From positions 27,467 to 91,466 of the forward strand of contig CAJWRM010000004.1 in NCBI GenBank assembly GCA_913046365.1: a DNA stretch of 64,000 nt, read 5' to 3'. The position numbers and the translations under genes were made by a program. Source of the DNA: an uncultured Flavobacteriales bacterium (GTDB lineage Bacteria > Bacteroidota > Bacteroidia > Flavobacteriales_D > Crocinitomicaceae). Position 1 is the stretch's first letter. Every line of letters begins with the position of its first letter. This document shows positions 8,578 to 16,854 of this stretch, one piece after another. Below the pieces are notes generated by a model. It did not search any database. It worked only from the letters and a program-made list of their open reading frames with translations, and was not told the origin of the DNA.

Positions 8578-9117
8578 TTAGGCGATTTTATCTTTGATTT
8601 TTCTAACCTGAGACCTCGGAACATGCACTACGAACTGTCGTCCGATGCTCTCAAATTGTATTATTATTTTATAATTACGTTGTTGCTCGATAGATGTTGC
8701 AATTATTCCTTGTAAAGGACCTTGGATAACCTCAACCAATTCTCCTTCTAAAATTGTTTCAAAATCTTCCTCTGCTATTTCAATGCGGTCTTTTAATAGA
8801 AGCTGAAGGTTGTAAATTTCTTCTTCGCGCACAATAGCAAATTTACCTGAAAGCCTCAAAATTGAATGCACTCCTTGAATATCGTAGATGCCAATCAGCT
8901 TAGATTCATTGCAGTTAACAAAAAGGACTCCTGGTATTAAAGGGACCTCTATTTTCTTTTTCCGATCACTCCACTGCTTGATGGTAGTTTGTAGGGGTAG
9001 GTAGTTTGTAAAACCCAAAGAATCAAGTCTTTCTGCAGTTTTTTTCTCTGCTCGACTCATTGTTTTAATTACATACCATTTCTCGGTAGGTGTTACGCTC
9101 ATTTTTACCCTATTCAA
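8578..9117 (-). CDS. UpxY-type NusG paralogue (transcription antiterminator of polysaccharide operon)
   Basis: A 179-residue protein with an N-terminal NGN domain (KWYVIKTMSRAEKKTAERL, then LPLQTTIKQWSDRKKK and PLIPGVLFVN) and a C-terminal KOW-like domain (EGELVEVIQGPLQGI). This is the architecture of NusG specialised paralogues: UpxY in Bacteroides capsule loci and RfaH in enterobacteria. Such proteins load on RNA polymerase early in their own operon and let it read through a long surface-glycan transcript. Being the first gene of the minus-strand operon fits that role. No UpxZ-like partner is visible in the window. A start at the internal Met of MSVTPTEKW (residue 6) is equally possible. 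Confidence 0.88.
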   Translation of the reverse strand: MNRVKMSVTPTEKWYVIKTMSRAEKKTAERLDSLGFTNYLPLQTTIKQWSDRKKKIEVPLIPGVLFVNCNESKLIGIYDIQGVHSILRLSGKFAIVREEEIYNLQLLLKDRIEIAEEDFETILEGELVEVIQGPLQGIIATSIEQQRNYKIIIQFESIGRQFVVHVPRSQVRKIKDKIA

Positions 9118-9142
9118 AATCTTGAGTAAAGTTAAGAATTTA

Positions 9143-9165
9143 AAGAGGTATCCTCCTCAAAACTA
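9143..9165 (-). promoter_or_regulatory. Leader hairpin and candidate -7 box before the UpxY-type gene
   Basis: On the minus strand, AGGAGG-ATA-CCTCTT (9157-9143) can fold into a six-pair stem (one G-U) with a three-base loop, 26 bases before the UpxY-type gene. Just upstream, TAGTTTTG (9165-9158) fits the Bacteroidota -7 pattern TAnnTTTG, but no TTG is present at the expected -33 position. The hairpin would lie at the very 5' end of the transcript, where an ops-like recruitment element for a NusG paralogue would be expected. The role is inference. Confidence 0.35.
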
Positions 9166-9239
9166 TTAAATTCGGATTAAATTTGTTTTTCACTAAGATT
9201 GCGGATACATTATTTTCCATTTTTAAATTAATATAATTA

Positions 9240-9893
9240 ATGAATCATCTTCAGGATTCTTATAAGCATAAAGGAAAAAGAAAGATTTTAATCGAGTCTT
9301 TAAACGAAATGGGTATTGTAGATGATCGCATACTGAAAGCATTCGATCAGATTCCTAGACATTATTTTTTAGACTTGGCTTTTGATGAACAGGCCTATAC
9401 GAATATGGCTTTTCAGATTGGTTCGGGACAAACAATATCTCATCCATTCACGGTCGCTTTTCAGACCCAACTTCTAGAGCTTTCCAAGGGTGATAAAGTT
9501 TTAGAAATCGGTTCAGGTTCGGGTTTTCAAACATGTATATTGGCAGCGTTGGGTGCAAAAGTATATAGCATTGAACGCCACAAAGAACTCCATAGGAAAG
9601 CCAAATCAATGGTTGATTATTTTCGTTTCACAGCGAGGTTGTTTTTTGGTGACGGTTACCAAGGTAAAAAGGCCTATGCGCCGTACGATAGAATTTTGGT
9701 AACTTGCGGTGCTCCTGAACTGCCTAATGAACTTCTTAATCAGCTTAAAAACGGTGGAATTTTGGTGATTCCTGTCGGCGATGGAAAGGAACAAAAAATG
9801 CTCAAAATCAGTAAGGATTTTGAAGGAAAAATTTCTCAGAAAGAATTTGGAACTTTTAAATTCGTTCCTATGTTAGAGCGAAAAGTTAGATAG
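9240..9893 (+). CDS. pcm: Protein-L-isoaspartate O-methyltransferase
   Basis: A 217-residue class I SAM methyltransferase. It has the PCMT hallmarks: DQIPRHYFLD near residue 39, the substrate loop IGSGQTISHPFTVAFQ (PCMT consensus GxGQTISxP), SAM motif I VLEIGSGSGFQTCILA, and the late ILVTCGAPELP segment. It repairs L-isoaspartyl residues in aged proteins in the cytoplasm. It is the first gene of a plus-strand run and is followed two bases later by the NtrC-type regulator. It is divergent from the polysaccharide operon. A TAAATTTG at 9178-9185 resembles a -7 box but has no matching TTG upstream. Confidence 0.95.
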   Translation: MNHLQDSYKHKGKRKILIESLNEMGIVDDRILKAFDQIPRHYFLDLAFDEQAYTNMAFQIGSGQTISHPFTVAFQTQLLELSKGDKVLEIGSGSGFQTCILAALGAKVYSIERHKELHRKAKSMVDYFRFTARLFFGDGYQGKKAYAPYDRILVTCGAPELPNELLNQLKNGGILVIPVGDGKEQKMLKISKDFEGKISQKEFGTFKFVPMLERKVR

Positions 9894-9895
9894 AT

Positions 9896-11062
9896 ATGAA
9901 CGTATTGATTATTGATGATGAAAGAGCGATAAGACGAGCTATGAGGGAGATTCTCGAGCACGAGGGATGTATAATAACCGAGGCAGAGGATGGTCAACGA
10001 GGTTTGGCTATAAGTCAACAAAAGGAGTTTGATCTTATTTTTTGTGACATTAAAATGCCCGCCATGGATGGGCTTGAATTTTTAGCTAAAGCAATTCAGT
10101 TAAATATAGAATCTCCAATAATAATGATGAGTGGACATGGAACCATTGATATTGCAGTACAAGCAATAAAAGATGGTGCCTTTGATTTCATGGAAAAACC
10201 AATGGATCTTAATAGAATAATAGTAATACTTCGAAATGCTAGAGATCGAAATTCCCTAGTGGCAGAAAACAAGACCTTAAAAAAGACGGTCAAAAAGTTC
10301 AAAGGAAGTTCTATTATCGGCGAAACACCTGCCATTCATGAAATCAAAGAGATGATTGAAAAAGTGGCGCCTTCTGATGCACGCGTGTTGATTACTGGGG
10401 GTAATGGTTCTGGAAAGGAGCTAGTAGCGAGGTCCTTACATGATTTTTCCAGCAGAAAAAAAATGCCGTTTATAGAGGTCAATTGTGCTGCCATTCCTGC
10501 TGAGTTAATTGAAAGCGAGCTCTTTGGTCATGAAAAAGGAGCCTTTACATCTGCTGTTAAGGATAAAAAAGGAAAGTTTCAGCTTGCCTCGGGAGGAACT
10601 TTATTCTTAGATGAAATAGGCGATATGTCTCTTAGTGCTCAAGCCAAAGTTTTGAGGGCTCTGCAAGAAAATGTCATTCAGCGTGTGGGGGGTGAAAAGG
10701 AAATTAAGGTTGATTGTCGAGTACTTGCAGCTACAAATAAAGATTTACGAAGTGAAATTGCTGAAGGTAGATTCAGGGAAGATCTTTTCCATAGATTGGC
10801 AGTGATCATCATTCATGTTCCGTCTTTGAATGAGCGTCAAGACGATATTCCATTATTGGCGCATCACTTTCTTAAAATGGTTTGTTCGGATCAGGGAATC
10901 CCGTTAAAAAAGTTTGATGATGGGGCTCTTGAAGAACTAAAGAAGGTAGATTGGACAGGAAATATTAGAGAGCTGAGAAATATCATTGAACGTTTGGTAA
11001 TTTTATGCGGACCCATTATTTCAGGTAATGACGTACGTATGTATTCAAATTCTAAAAAATAA
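9896..11062 (+). CDS. NtrC-family response regulator with AAA+ domain, no DNA-binding domain
   Basis: 388 residues. The receiver domain (1-120) has acidic pocket Asp7/Asp8, phospho-acceptor Asp51 in CDIKMPAMDGL, and Lys101 in EKP. A sigma54-interaction AAA+ domain (about 138-375) follows, with Walker A GGNGSGKE (168-175), the sigma54 contact loop GAFTSA (215-220; consensus GAFTGA, Gly to Ser), Walker B TLFLDE (235-240) and the arginine-finger region RFREDLFHR. The protein ends about a dozen residues after the AAA+ lid, so the usual Fis-type helix-turn-helix is missing. This form is common in Bacteroidota, in which case it would act without enhancer binding or through a partner. No histidine kinase gene is adjacent. 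Confidence 0.92.
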   Translation: MNVLIIDDERAIRRAMREILEHEGCIITEAEDGQRGLAISQQKEFDLIFCDIKMPAMDGLEFLAKAIQLNIESPIIMMSGHGTIDIAVQAIKDGAFDFMEKPMDLNRIIVILRNARDRNSLVAENKTLKKTVKKFKGSSIIGETPAIHEIKEMIEKVAPSDARVLITGGNGSGKELVARSLHDFSSRKKMPFIEVNCAAIPAELIESELFGHEKGAFTSAVKDKKGKFQLASGGTLFLDEIGDMSLSAQAKVLRALQENVIQRVGGEKEIKVDCRVLAATNKDLRSEIAEGRFREDLFHRLAVIIIHVPSLNERQDDIPLLAHHFLKMVCSDQGIPLKKFDDGALEELKKVDWTGNIRELRNIIERLVILCGPIISGNDVRMYSNSKK

Positions 11063-11065
11063 CAC

Positions 11066-13843
11066 ATGAAGTCATACTTTAAATTAGCATTGCCTCATAT
11101 GGTCGCGCTAAGCGTTTTTTTCCTTTTTTCTTTTATGTTTTTTTCTCCCCTCTTTCAAGGTTACAGCCTTAAACAGCAGGATGTAAAGCAGTATAGAGGA
11201 ATGTCAAAGGAAATCCTTGACCATCATGTGACAAATGATACGGATCCTCTTTGGACCAATTCAATGTTTGGTGGCATGCCTGCATACCAGATTTTGGTGC
11301 ATCACAAGAATAATTTTCTTATTTATGTGGATTCTGTATTAAAAATGGGTTTGCCTAAGATGGCCAATTTATCATTTTTAATGATGCTGGGGTTCTATAT
11401 TTTTGCACTTTGTTTGCGCATAAATCCTTGGCTTTCTATGTTAGCTGCGGTTGCTTACGGTTTTTCAACAATAAATATATTGTATCTGGGGGCTGGGCAT
11501 CTCACGAAGGTCAAGACCATAGCCTATATAGCACCTGTATTAGGGGGCTTAATTTTATCGTTTAGAGGCAAGGTTTTATTGGGTGCAAGCATTTTTGCCT
11601 TGTTTCTTGGTTTAAATTTAATGGCCAATCATCCTCAAATGACCTACTACCTTGGCTTTTTATGCCTTTTTGTAGGTGTAGGAGAACTTATTCGATTAGT
11701 GTTTTTTGAAAAGCGTTCATTTAGCGCTATACTTTATCCTGTCTTGTCTCTTATCTTTGGTGCTGTTTTAGCATTACTTTCTAATGCCACAAGTCTAATG
11801 CCTACATTAGAATATGGTGAATTTACAACTCGGGGTCCGACAGAATTAAGCGTAGAAGCAGATGGGTCCCAAAAAGAATCAGCTCAACAAAGTGGCTTGA
11901 ATTCTGATTATATCTTAGAGTACAATTACGGACCTGGAGAACTATTATCGATGCTTATACCTAACGCTCGAGGCGAAAAAGGTGGTGCTTTCGGCAATGA
12001 TCAAGAATTAATGGATTATATCTCTGCTAGAGATATTGATAAAGAGACTGATTTTGCAGGTGATCAGACTTTTCAGCGTCAAAATAGGTATTGGGGTGGA
12101 CAAAGGTTTAGTGGTGGTGCCTTCTATTTCGGTGTCGTTCTATTCGTATTGTTTGTCTTTGGGGTTGTTTTCTTGAAAGACAGTATAAAATGGCCAGTTC
12201 TTTTGTTGGCTATTTTAGCTATGCTATTGTCATCAAATGATCCGGAAGGTATCAACCATTATTTTATAAATCATTTTCCGCTATACAATAAATTTCGTGA
12301 CTCGAAGATGATTTTGGTACTTCTTCAGTTTATCATTCCAATGGTTGCTTTGCTCTTTGTTGATGGGTTATTGAAAAAGAAGTTCTCATTTAACGACTCT
12401 AAAAAGATTTTCTTTACCGGTGGTATTTTGCTGTTGTTTTTTGTTTTAATGTTTTTGATTCCAGGTTTAAGTGGAGATTTTATTTCAGAAACCGAGTCTA
12501 AAATGTTTGCTGACACCTTGAAAAATCAACCTGAAGCAAAAGAGTATTTATATGGCTTAAAATCAGCCATGAAAGATGCGCGTATTTTTCTGTTTGAACA
12601 GGATTCCTTCCGAGCCTTATTTTTATGTGTATTGACCTTACTTTGTTTATTCTACTTTTTTAAGAGACAGTCTTCTATTATTTATGTTGGAGTATCATTG
12701 GCAGTACTGATGATCGCTGATAATTTGACTATTTCGAAAAGATACATGGACTTGTCTATTGATGAGACTGATATGGAGATTGATAATATCTCAAATTTAG
12801 TTTCTGCCGGTTTTATGGATGAAGATGAAGACAGAAAGGCATATCTGCAATTCGAGCCAAATGACTTTGCAGTGCTTCCGCCTCAAATGCCGAGTGCGAC
12901 GGACCAATTTATTTTAGCTTCAGAAAGTGCGAAAATCGTCGATTTTAAGGATAAAAAAGCTGCATTTCTTAAGGGTATGGAAAATCATTTCTATTATTCT
13001 TCTTTAGAAAATACGAAGCTAAAAAACCTTATTGCAGACTATGGTGTGCTCAATCAAAATTCGAATTATAGAGTATTTACGTTAAGCAATCCTTTTGCAG
13101 AATCCGTAACGAGTTATTATCATAAAAGCATTGGTGGATATCATGGTGCAAAGCTTAAGCGCTATCAGGAGCTCATTGATTTTAGAATTGCGAAGGAGAC
13201 CGCTTTTATCCAGCAGAATATTAATCAATTTGGATTGAGTGTATTTGAAAGCACCCCTACCTTAAATATGCTGAATACAAGGTATGTGATTTTAAATCCC
13301 GGCGGCCGTCCTGTGCAAAATCCCCTCGCAATGGAAAATGCTTGGTTCGTTACTGACTTAAAAAGGGTTAAAGATGCGAATAATGAAATCATTTCTCTTT
13401 CAGATAGTTCGCTAAATCTGAAAACAACGGCTGTAGTTCATGATGAATTTAAGAACCTTGTAAAGGTTGATCATCCTGATTTAACCGCTTCTATCCGCAT
13501 GACAAGCTATCGTCCAAATCTAATTAAATATGTATCGAGTTCTACCTCGACTCAGCATGCTATTTTTAGTGAGGTGTACTATCCAAAAGGATGGAATTGT
13601 TACATCAATGGGAAATTAACCCCATACTTCCGAGCCAATTACATTTTGAGGGGAGTGACGATTCCTGAGGGAGAAAACAAAATAGAATGGCGTTTTGAAC
13701 CAGAAACATATTTTAATTCTAAAATCATTTCTTCATTCTCCTCAATTTTTCTCTTGATCATCTGCGCATTTGTTTTCGCTAAGGAGCTATTGATTAAAAT
13801 AAAACCAAGCTTATCAAAACCAAAAGGAGCAAAAAAGACGTAA
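11066..13843 (+). CDS. YfhO-family multi-pass membrane protein (GT-C-like)
   Basis: 925 residues. Many hydrophobic helices occupy residues 10-580, a large soluble extracytoplasmic region covers about 590-880, and a final helix near 895-912 is followed by a lysine-rich tail. The first loop contains DPLWTNSMFGGMPAYQI, and LTKVKTIAYIAP and MANHPQMTYYLGF occur later, as in Bacteroidota YfhO proteins. In Bacillus, YfhO is linked to glycosylation of lipoteichoic acid, and the family resembles GT-C enzymes that use lipid-linked sugars. It starts three bases after the regulator gene. A glycosylation role is family-based inference, in keeping with the surface-glycan genes on both sides. Confidence 0.85.
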   Translation: MKSYFKLALPHMVALSVFFLFSFMFFSPLFQGYSLKQQDVKQYRGMSKEILDHHVTNDTDPLWTNSMFGGMPAYQILVHHKNNFLIYVDSVLKMGLPKMANLSFLMMLGFYIFALCLRINPWLSMLAAVAYGFSTINILYLGAGHLTKVKTIAYIAPVLGGLILSFRGKVLLGASIFALFLGLNLMANHPQMTYYLGFLCLFVGVGELIRLVFFEKRSFSAILYPVLSLIFGAVLALLSNATSLMPTLEYGEFTTRGPTELSVEADGSQKESAQQSGLNSDYILEYNYGPGELLSMLIPNARGEKGGAFGNDQELMDYISARDIDKETDFAGDQTFQRQNRYWGGQRFSGGAFYFGVVLFVLFVFGVVFLKDSIKWPVLLLAILAMLLSSNDPEGINHYFINHFPLYNKFRDSKMILVLLQFIIPMVALLFVDGLLKKKFSFNDSKKIFFTGGILLLFFVLMFLIPGLSGDFISETESKMFADTLKNQPEAKEYLYGLKSAMKDARIFLFEQDSFRALFLCVLTLLCLFYFFKRQSSIIYVGVSLAVLMIADNLTISKRYMDLSIDETDMEIDNISNLVSAGFMDEDEDRKAYLQFEPNDFAVLPPQMPSATDQFILASESAKIVDFKDKKAAFLKGMENHFYYSSLENTKLKNLIADYGVLNQNSNYRVFTLSNPFAESVTSYYHKSIGGYHGAKLKRYQELIDFRIAKETAFIQQNINQFGLSVFESTPTLNMLNTRYVILNPGGRPVQNPLAMENAWFVTDLKRVKDANNEIISLSDSSLNLKTTAVVHDEFKNLVKVDHPDLTASIRMTSYRPNLIKYVSSSTSTQHAIFSEVYYPKGWNCYINGKLTPYFRANYILRGVTIPEGENKIEWRFEPETYFNSKIISSFSSIFLLIICAFVFAKELLIKIKPSLSKPKGAKKT

Positions 13844-13900
13844 TAACAAGCTCGAATGAATAATCTATTCAGTTATATGCTATCAGTGATATAAAAGCAA

Positions 13901-13908
13901 TAACTTTG
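13901..13908 (+). promoter_or_regulatory. Candidate -7 element for the methyltransferase gene
   Basis: TAACTTTG fits TAnnTTTG and lies 22 bases before the ATG at 13931, in an otherwise featureless 87-base gap. No TTG is found 17-23 bases upstream, so the call is weak. Confidence 0.35.
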
Positions 13909-13930
13909 TCATCAAAATTTTAAGTCAATC

Positions 13931-14548
13931 ATGAATACCTATTTGAATTATTGGGAGGATTATTATAAGAATAATCAAGATCCAGGTGAAGAATCTCCTT
14001 TTGCTAGATTTGTATTGCCTTTTTTAAATAAGGCGGACAGTTTATATGAATTGGGTTGTGGAAATGGTAGAGACAGTATATTCTTTGAAAAATTTGGGTT
14101 AAATATTGTTGCATTTGATCAATGTAAGAATGAGGTTGATTATCTAAACGGCCATTATAAAACGGAAAACTTATCTTTTGAAGAAGCAGATTTCACCAAT
14201 TTAGGAGAAAGACAATTGGTAGAGCATATATACTCACGTTTTACGCTACATTCTGTAAATCTAGAACAAGAGGTAAAAACTTTGAAGTGGGCTTATGAGT
14301 CCTTGAAAAGCGGAGGTTTGTTTTTTATCGAAATTCGTAGTGTTCATGATGAGCTTTTTGGTCAAGGAGAGGCTTTAACCGATAATTCTTTTGTCACCGA
14401 CCATTACCGTCGATTTGTAGAATTTGATTCATTCATTTCAAGATTAGAGACAGCTGGATTTAAGACACTATATAAGCTTCAATCTAAGGGCTTGGCAGTC
14501 TATAAATCAGAGGACCCCATTGTTATCCGTGTCATTGTTCAGAAGTAA
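13931..14548 (+). CDS. Class I SAM-dependent methyltransferase (TehB-like)
   Basis: A 205-residue Rossmann-fold methyltransferase with SAM motif I LYELGCGNGRDSIFF (about residues 38-52), an acidic strand-2 end in NIVAFDQC, and a later LKSGGLFFIEIRS motif. The D-S-I-F-F-x-K-x-G pattern after motif I is like TehB/thiopurine-type methyltransferases. Substrate is unknown. It converges on the teichoic-acid-like cluster and may modify a glycan or its precursor, but a housekeeping small-molecule role is as likely. Confidence 0.8.
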   Translation: MNTYLNYWEDYYKNNQDPGEESPFARFVLPFLNKADSLYELGCGNGRDSIFFEKFGLNIVAFDQCKNEVDYLNGHYKTENLSFEEADFTNLGERQLVEHIYSRFTLHSVNLEQEVKTLKWAYESLKSGGLFFIEIRSVHDELFGQGEALTDNSFVTDHYRRFVEFDSFISRLETAGFKTLYKLQSKGLAVYKSEDPIVIRVIVQK

Positions 14549-14572
14549 TTTTAGTAAAAATTAAAAGAACAT

Positions 14573-15679
14573 TTAGCGGTTGGTCGCTATAAATAGCGAT
14601 AGTTCATCTGCGAAAGTTTCAGTACTCGTTTTTTCTTTAGGTATTGTAAAAACCTCTTCTATGAGACGTTTTTGTTTTGTTTTGTACTGATCATCATATG
14701 AAGCATCTATTTGGTTTAATGCATTTGCTATATTGAAACCATTAGCATATACTTCACCAAGTCCCCACGAAATGTAACGCGAGCCCTTGTTTTGATTCAC
14801 GTCTATGAAGATACATTTTCTTGGTTCAAGCAGGCAGAACTCTAGTGCTTGACTGCTCACATCCCCAAGATAAATAGCTGCGTCCTTTACATAAGAAAAA
14901 TCATGGCTCCTATTTGATCCAAAATCCATGTGAATATTGGCATATTTCTCATAACGTTTTAGTTTGAGTCGTAGTATAGGGTTACGTTTTGTGAGCAAAG
15001 CGTGTGGTGCAAATATTAAATTCATTGTTGGATGGTCCTTGAAGAAATCTAAAATATCAAAACCATATTTAAAAAAAGAGCTTAGCTTTTTATCCCAGTG
15101 CGGATTATATAAAACCACCTCACGATCATCATGGAACACATTTAATTTTTTTGGTTGAGCAGCATCAAGCTTTAAATAACCTCCAATACAATAGTTATTT
15201 GCTTTTATTTGCCCCATTTCCCTTCTGATTTCAGCTTCTTTTTCACTAGCACAGAAAAAGAAGTCAAACTGTTTTACGAGATCATTGAAGCAATAAGGAC
15301 CATTTGCAGGTCCATGAGCCGTATAGACCATTGTTATTTTTTTTGGTGCAATAACTTCACGGATGATTAAGTCATTATAGAGACTTGATATGAATACATC
15401 TTGTTGACCCAAGACTTCTTTATATTTTTTGAAAATCGATTTTCGATAATTTAATTTAATTTCGACGTACAAGGGGAGCTCAAAGAACCAAGGGGGAGTT
15501 ACCCTTGTTAATTTGATAGAATGATTGCTGGGTAAAAATTGTTTTACATCCTTTTCATTTCTGGAATTAAATAAGATACTTACCTCGTTTTCTTTTCTTT
15601 TGGCAAGTTCAATGGCCAAGCCGATTGAATGAAAAATAAAGTAGGGCTCTTCTAGATATACAAATACTATTTTTGCCAT
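14573..15679 (-). CDS. CDP-glycerol glycerophosphotransferase-like / GT-B protein
   Basis: 368 residues, a GT-B-type protein distantly like TagB/TagF. The N-terminal half has a Rossmann start (KIVFVYLEEPYFIFHSIGLA) and the segment VYTAHGPANGPY, comparable to the acceptor-side HG motif of the family. The C-terminal half shows VVLYNPHWDKKLSS (equivalent to the YxPTxR nucleotide site), LIFAPHALLTKR (equivalent to KxHP) and IYLGDVSSQALEF (equivalent to TDYSS). Several key residues differ from the classical pattern, so donor specificity may differ. The gene overlaps its upstream neighbour by 13 bases. Transfer of glycerol-phosphate or another CDP-linked polyol is inference. Confidence 0.7.
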   Translation of the reverse strand: MAKIVFVYLEEPYFIFHSIGLAIELAKRKENEVSILFNSRNEKDVKQFLPSNHSIKLTRVTPPWFFELPLYVEIKLNYRKSIFKKYKEVLGQQDVFISSLYNDLIIREVIAPKKITMVYTAHGPANGPYCFNDLVKQFDFFFCASEKEAEIRREMGQIKANNYCIGGYLKLDAAQPKKLNVFHDDREVVLYNPHWDKKLSSFFKYGFDILDFFKDHPTMNLIFAPHALLTKRNPILRLKLKRYEKYANIHMDFGSNRSHDFSYVKDAAIYLGDVSSQALEFCLLEPRKCIFIDVNQNKGSRYISWGLGEVYANGFNIANALNQIDASYDDQYKTKQKRLIEEVFTIPKEKTSTETFADELSLFIATNR

Positions 15680-16854
15680 TTCTCAAACTTACAAAAAATC
15701 CTTTGAGCGCTATTTCCATCAAAGAATTCATAGGATGTCTCTTTCAATTTCGTTCGACCCTCCTTGTAGGCATCATTGCCATAAATTAAGTGGTCTAATA
15801 TTGCTTTTTCTAAACCTTCTTGTTCTCTTGCAATAACCCCTGGAATTGTATCTAAGAATTTCGTTTGCAATTTTCTGTTTTTCTCTAAATATTTTTCGTA
15901 ATCGTAGTTGAAAAAGGCAATTGGGCGATCAATTATTAGGTAATCAATGTAAATGGAAGAGTAATCTGTAATCATCATATCTGACAATGATATCACGGGA
16001 TAGATATCGAAATTTTTACCATAATTCAAGATATTAGATAGGTCTTGATATGTATGTGCATTGAGTGGATGCATCTTTAATACAAATATGATATTGTGCT
16101 TGCTGAGAAAGGTATTTAGTTTTTCAAGATTTAAATGTCCGCCCGAAAATGCATCACTTCCGTCATCCCTAAATGTAGGGGAATAGATCACTATTTTATG
16201 GCCCTTTTCTTTGGCTTTTTTCAGAAGTTTAAACTTGTCTAAGTCTACTCCGATTAGGTCTAGCTGGTCCGGTGTTCTAAAAAGAACATCATTTCTTGGA
16301 TATCCGTAATTCTCAACATCTTTGGCTAAAAAATATTTTTTATAAAGGTGCTCAGTCCAGAAATCGGAGGTTGAAACCATCAAATCATAGTTGACAATAT
16401 GTCTAAAGAGGCGGGATTTGAGATAAGGAATGCCCTTTGCAATTAAACCCAGCTCCACAGGTTTAAAGGTAAGCCCGTGCCATAAGTGCACTTTTTTTGC
16501 TTTTAGGGAAAGAAAGAAGTAGAGCGGGTTTCGATATGACCAATGAGAGTAGTCAACTACAATATGCGATGCTCTTAAAAGTGTGAGAACTCCTTTTAGA
16601 CTACCAAATAAAACAATATGTTTTTTGATGTCGCCTTGTGCATTAAGTACCGTTTTACTTTTCGTTAGGAAACGGATATTTTTATTTTCCCGTATCCCAT
16701 GAATGAATAAGTATTTCGTATTGTCAGCTATTTCTCCTGATAATTTTCCAATGATAACCGTTAATCCCCTTTCTCTTATTATAAAGATATTAAGCGGAGC
16801 AATGATAATCCAGCAGAACGCAATATGAATGTATGACAATACTTTTTTAAGCAT
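15667..16854 (-). CDS. CDP-glycerol:glycerophosphate glycerophosphotransferase family (TagB/TagF-like)
   Basis: 395 residues from the preferred ATG at 16854, which overlaps the upstream stop by 8 bases (ATGCTTAA); an in-frame start at 16893 would add 13 residues inside that gene. The Glyphos_transf landmarks are clear: KVHLWHGLTFKPVE in the acceptor half, IVIYSPTFRDDGSD, FVLKMHP, and MMITDYSSIYIDYLIIDRPI at the donor site. Family members polymerise or prime polyol-phosphate chains from CDP-glycerol at the inner membrane. The first 25 residues are hydrophobic and may anchor it. This is unusual company for a Gram-negative cell, though such enzymes are known in phosphate-containing O-antigens and capsules. 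No tagD/ispD-like cytidylyltransferase is in the window. Confidence 0.85.
   Translation of the reverse strand: MLKKVLSYIHIAFCWIIIAPLNIFIIRERGLTVIIGKLSGEIADNTKYLFIHGIRENKNIRFLTKSKTVLNAQGDIKKHIVLFGSLKGVLTLLRASHIVVDYSHWSYRNPLYFFLSLKAKKVHLWHGLTFKPVELGLIAKGIPYLKSRLFRHIVNYDLMVSTSDFWTEHLYKKYFLAKDVENYGYPRNDVLFRTPDQLDLIGVDLDKFKLLKKAKEKGHKIVIYSPTFRDDGSDAFSGGHLNLEKLNTFLSKHNIIFVLKMHPLNAHTYQDLSNILNYGKNFDIYPVISLSDMMITDYSSIYIDYLIIDRPIAFFNYDYEKYLEKNRKLQTKFLDTIPGVIAREQEGLEKAILDHLIYGNDAYKEGRTKLKETSYEFFDGNSAQRIFCKFEKWQK

Noticed and set aside
10538..10555. GAFTSA in the NtrC-type regulator as a disabling mutation
   Set aside because: Gly-to-Ser at this place appears to be common in Bacteroidota members of the family, so it is not treated as a defect by itself.
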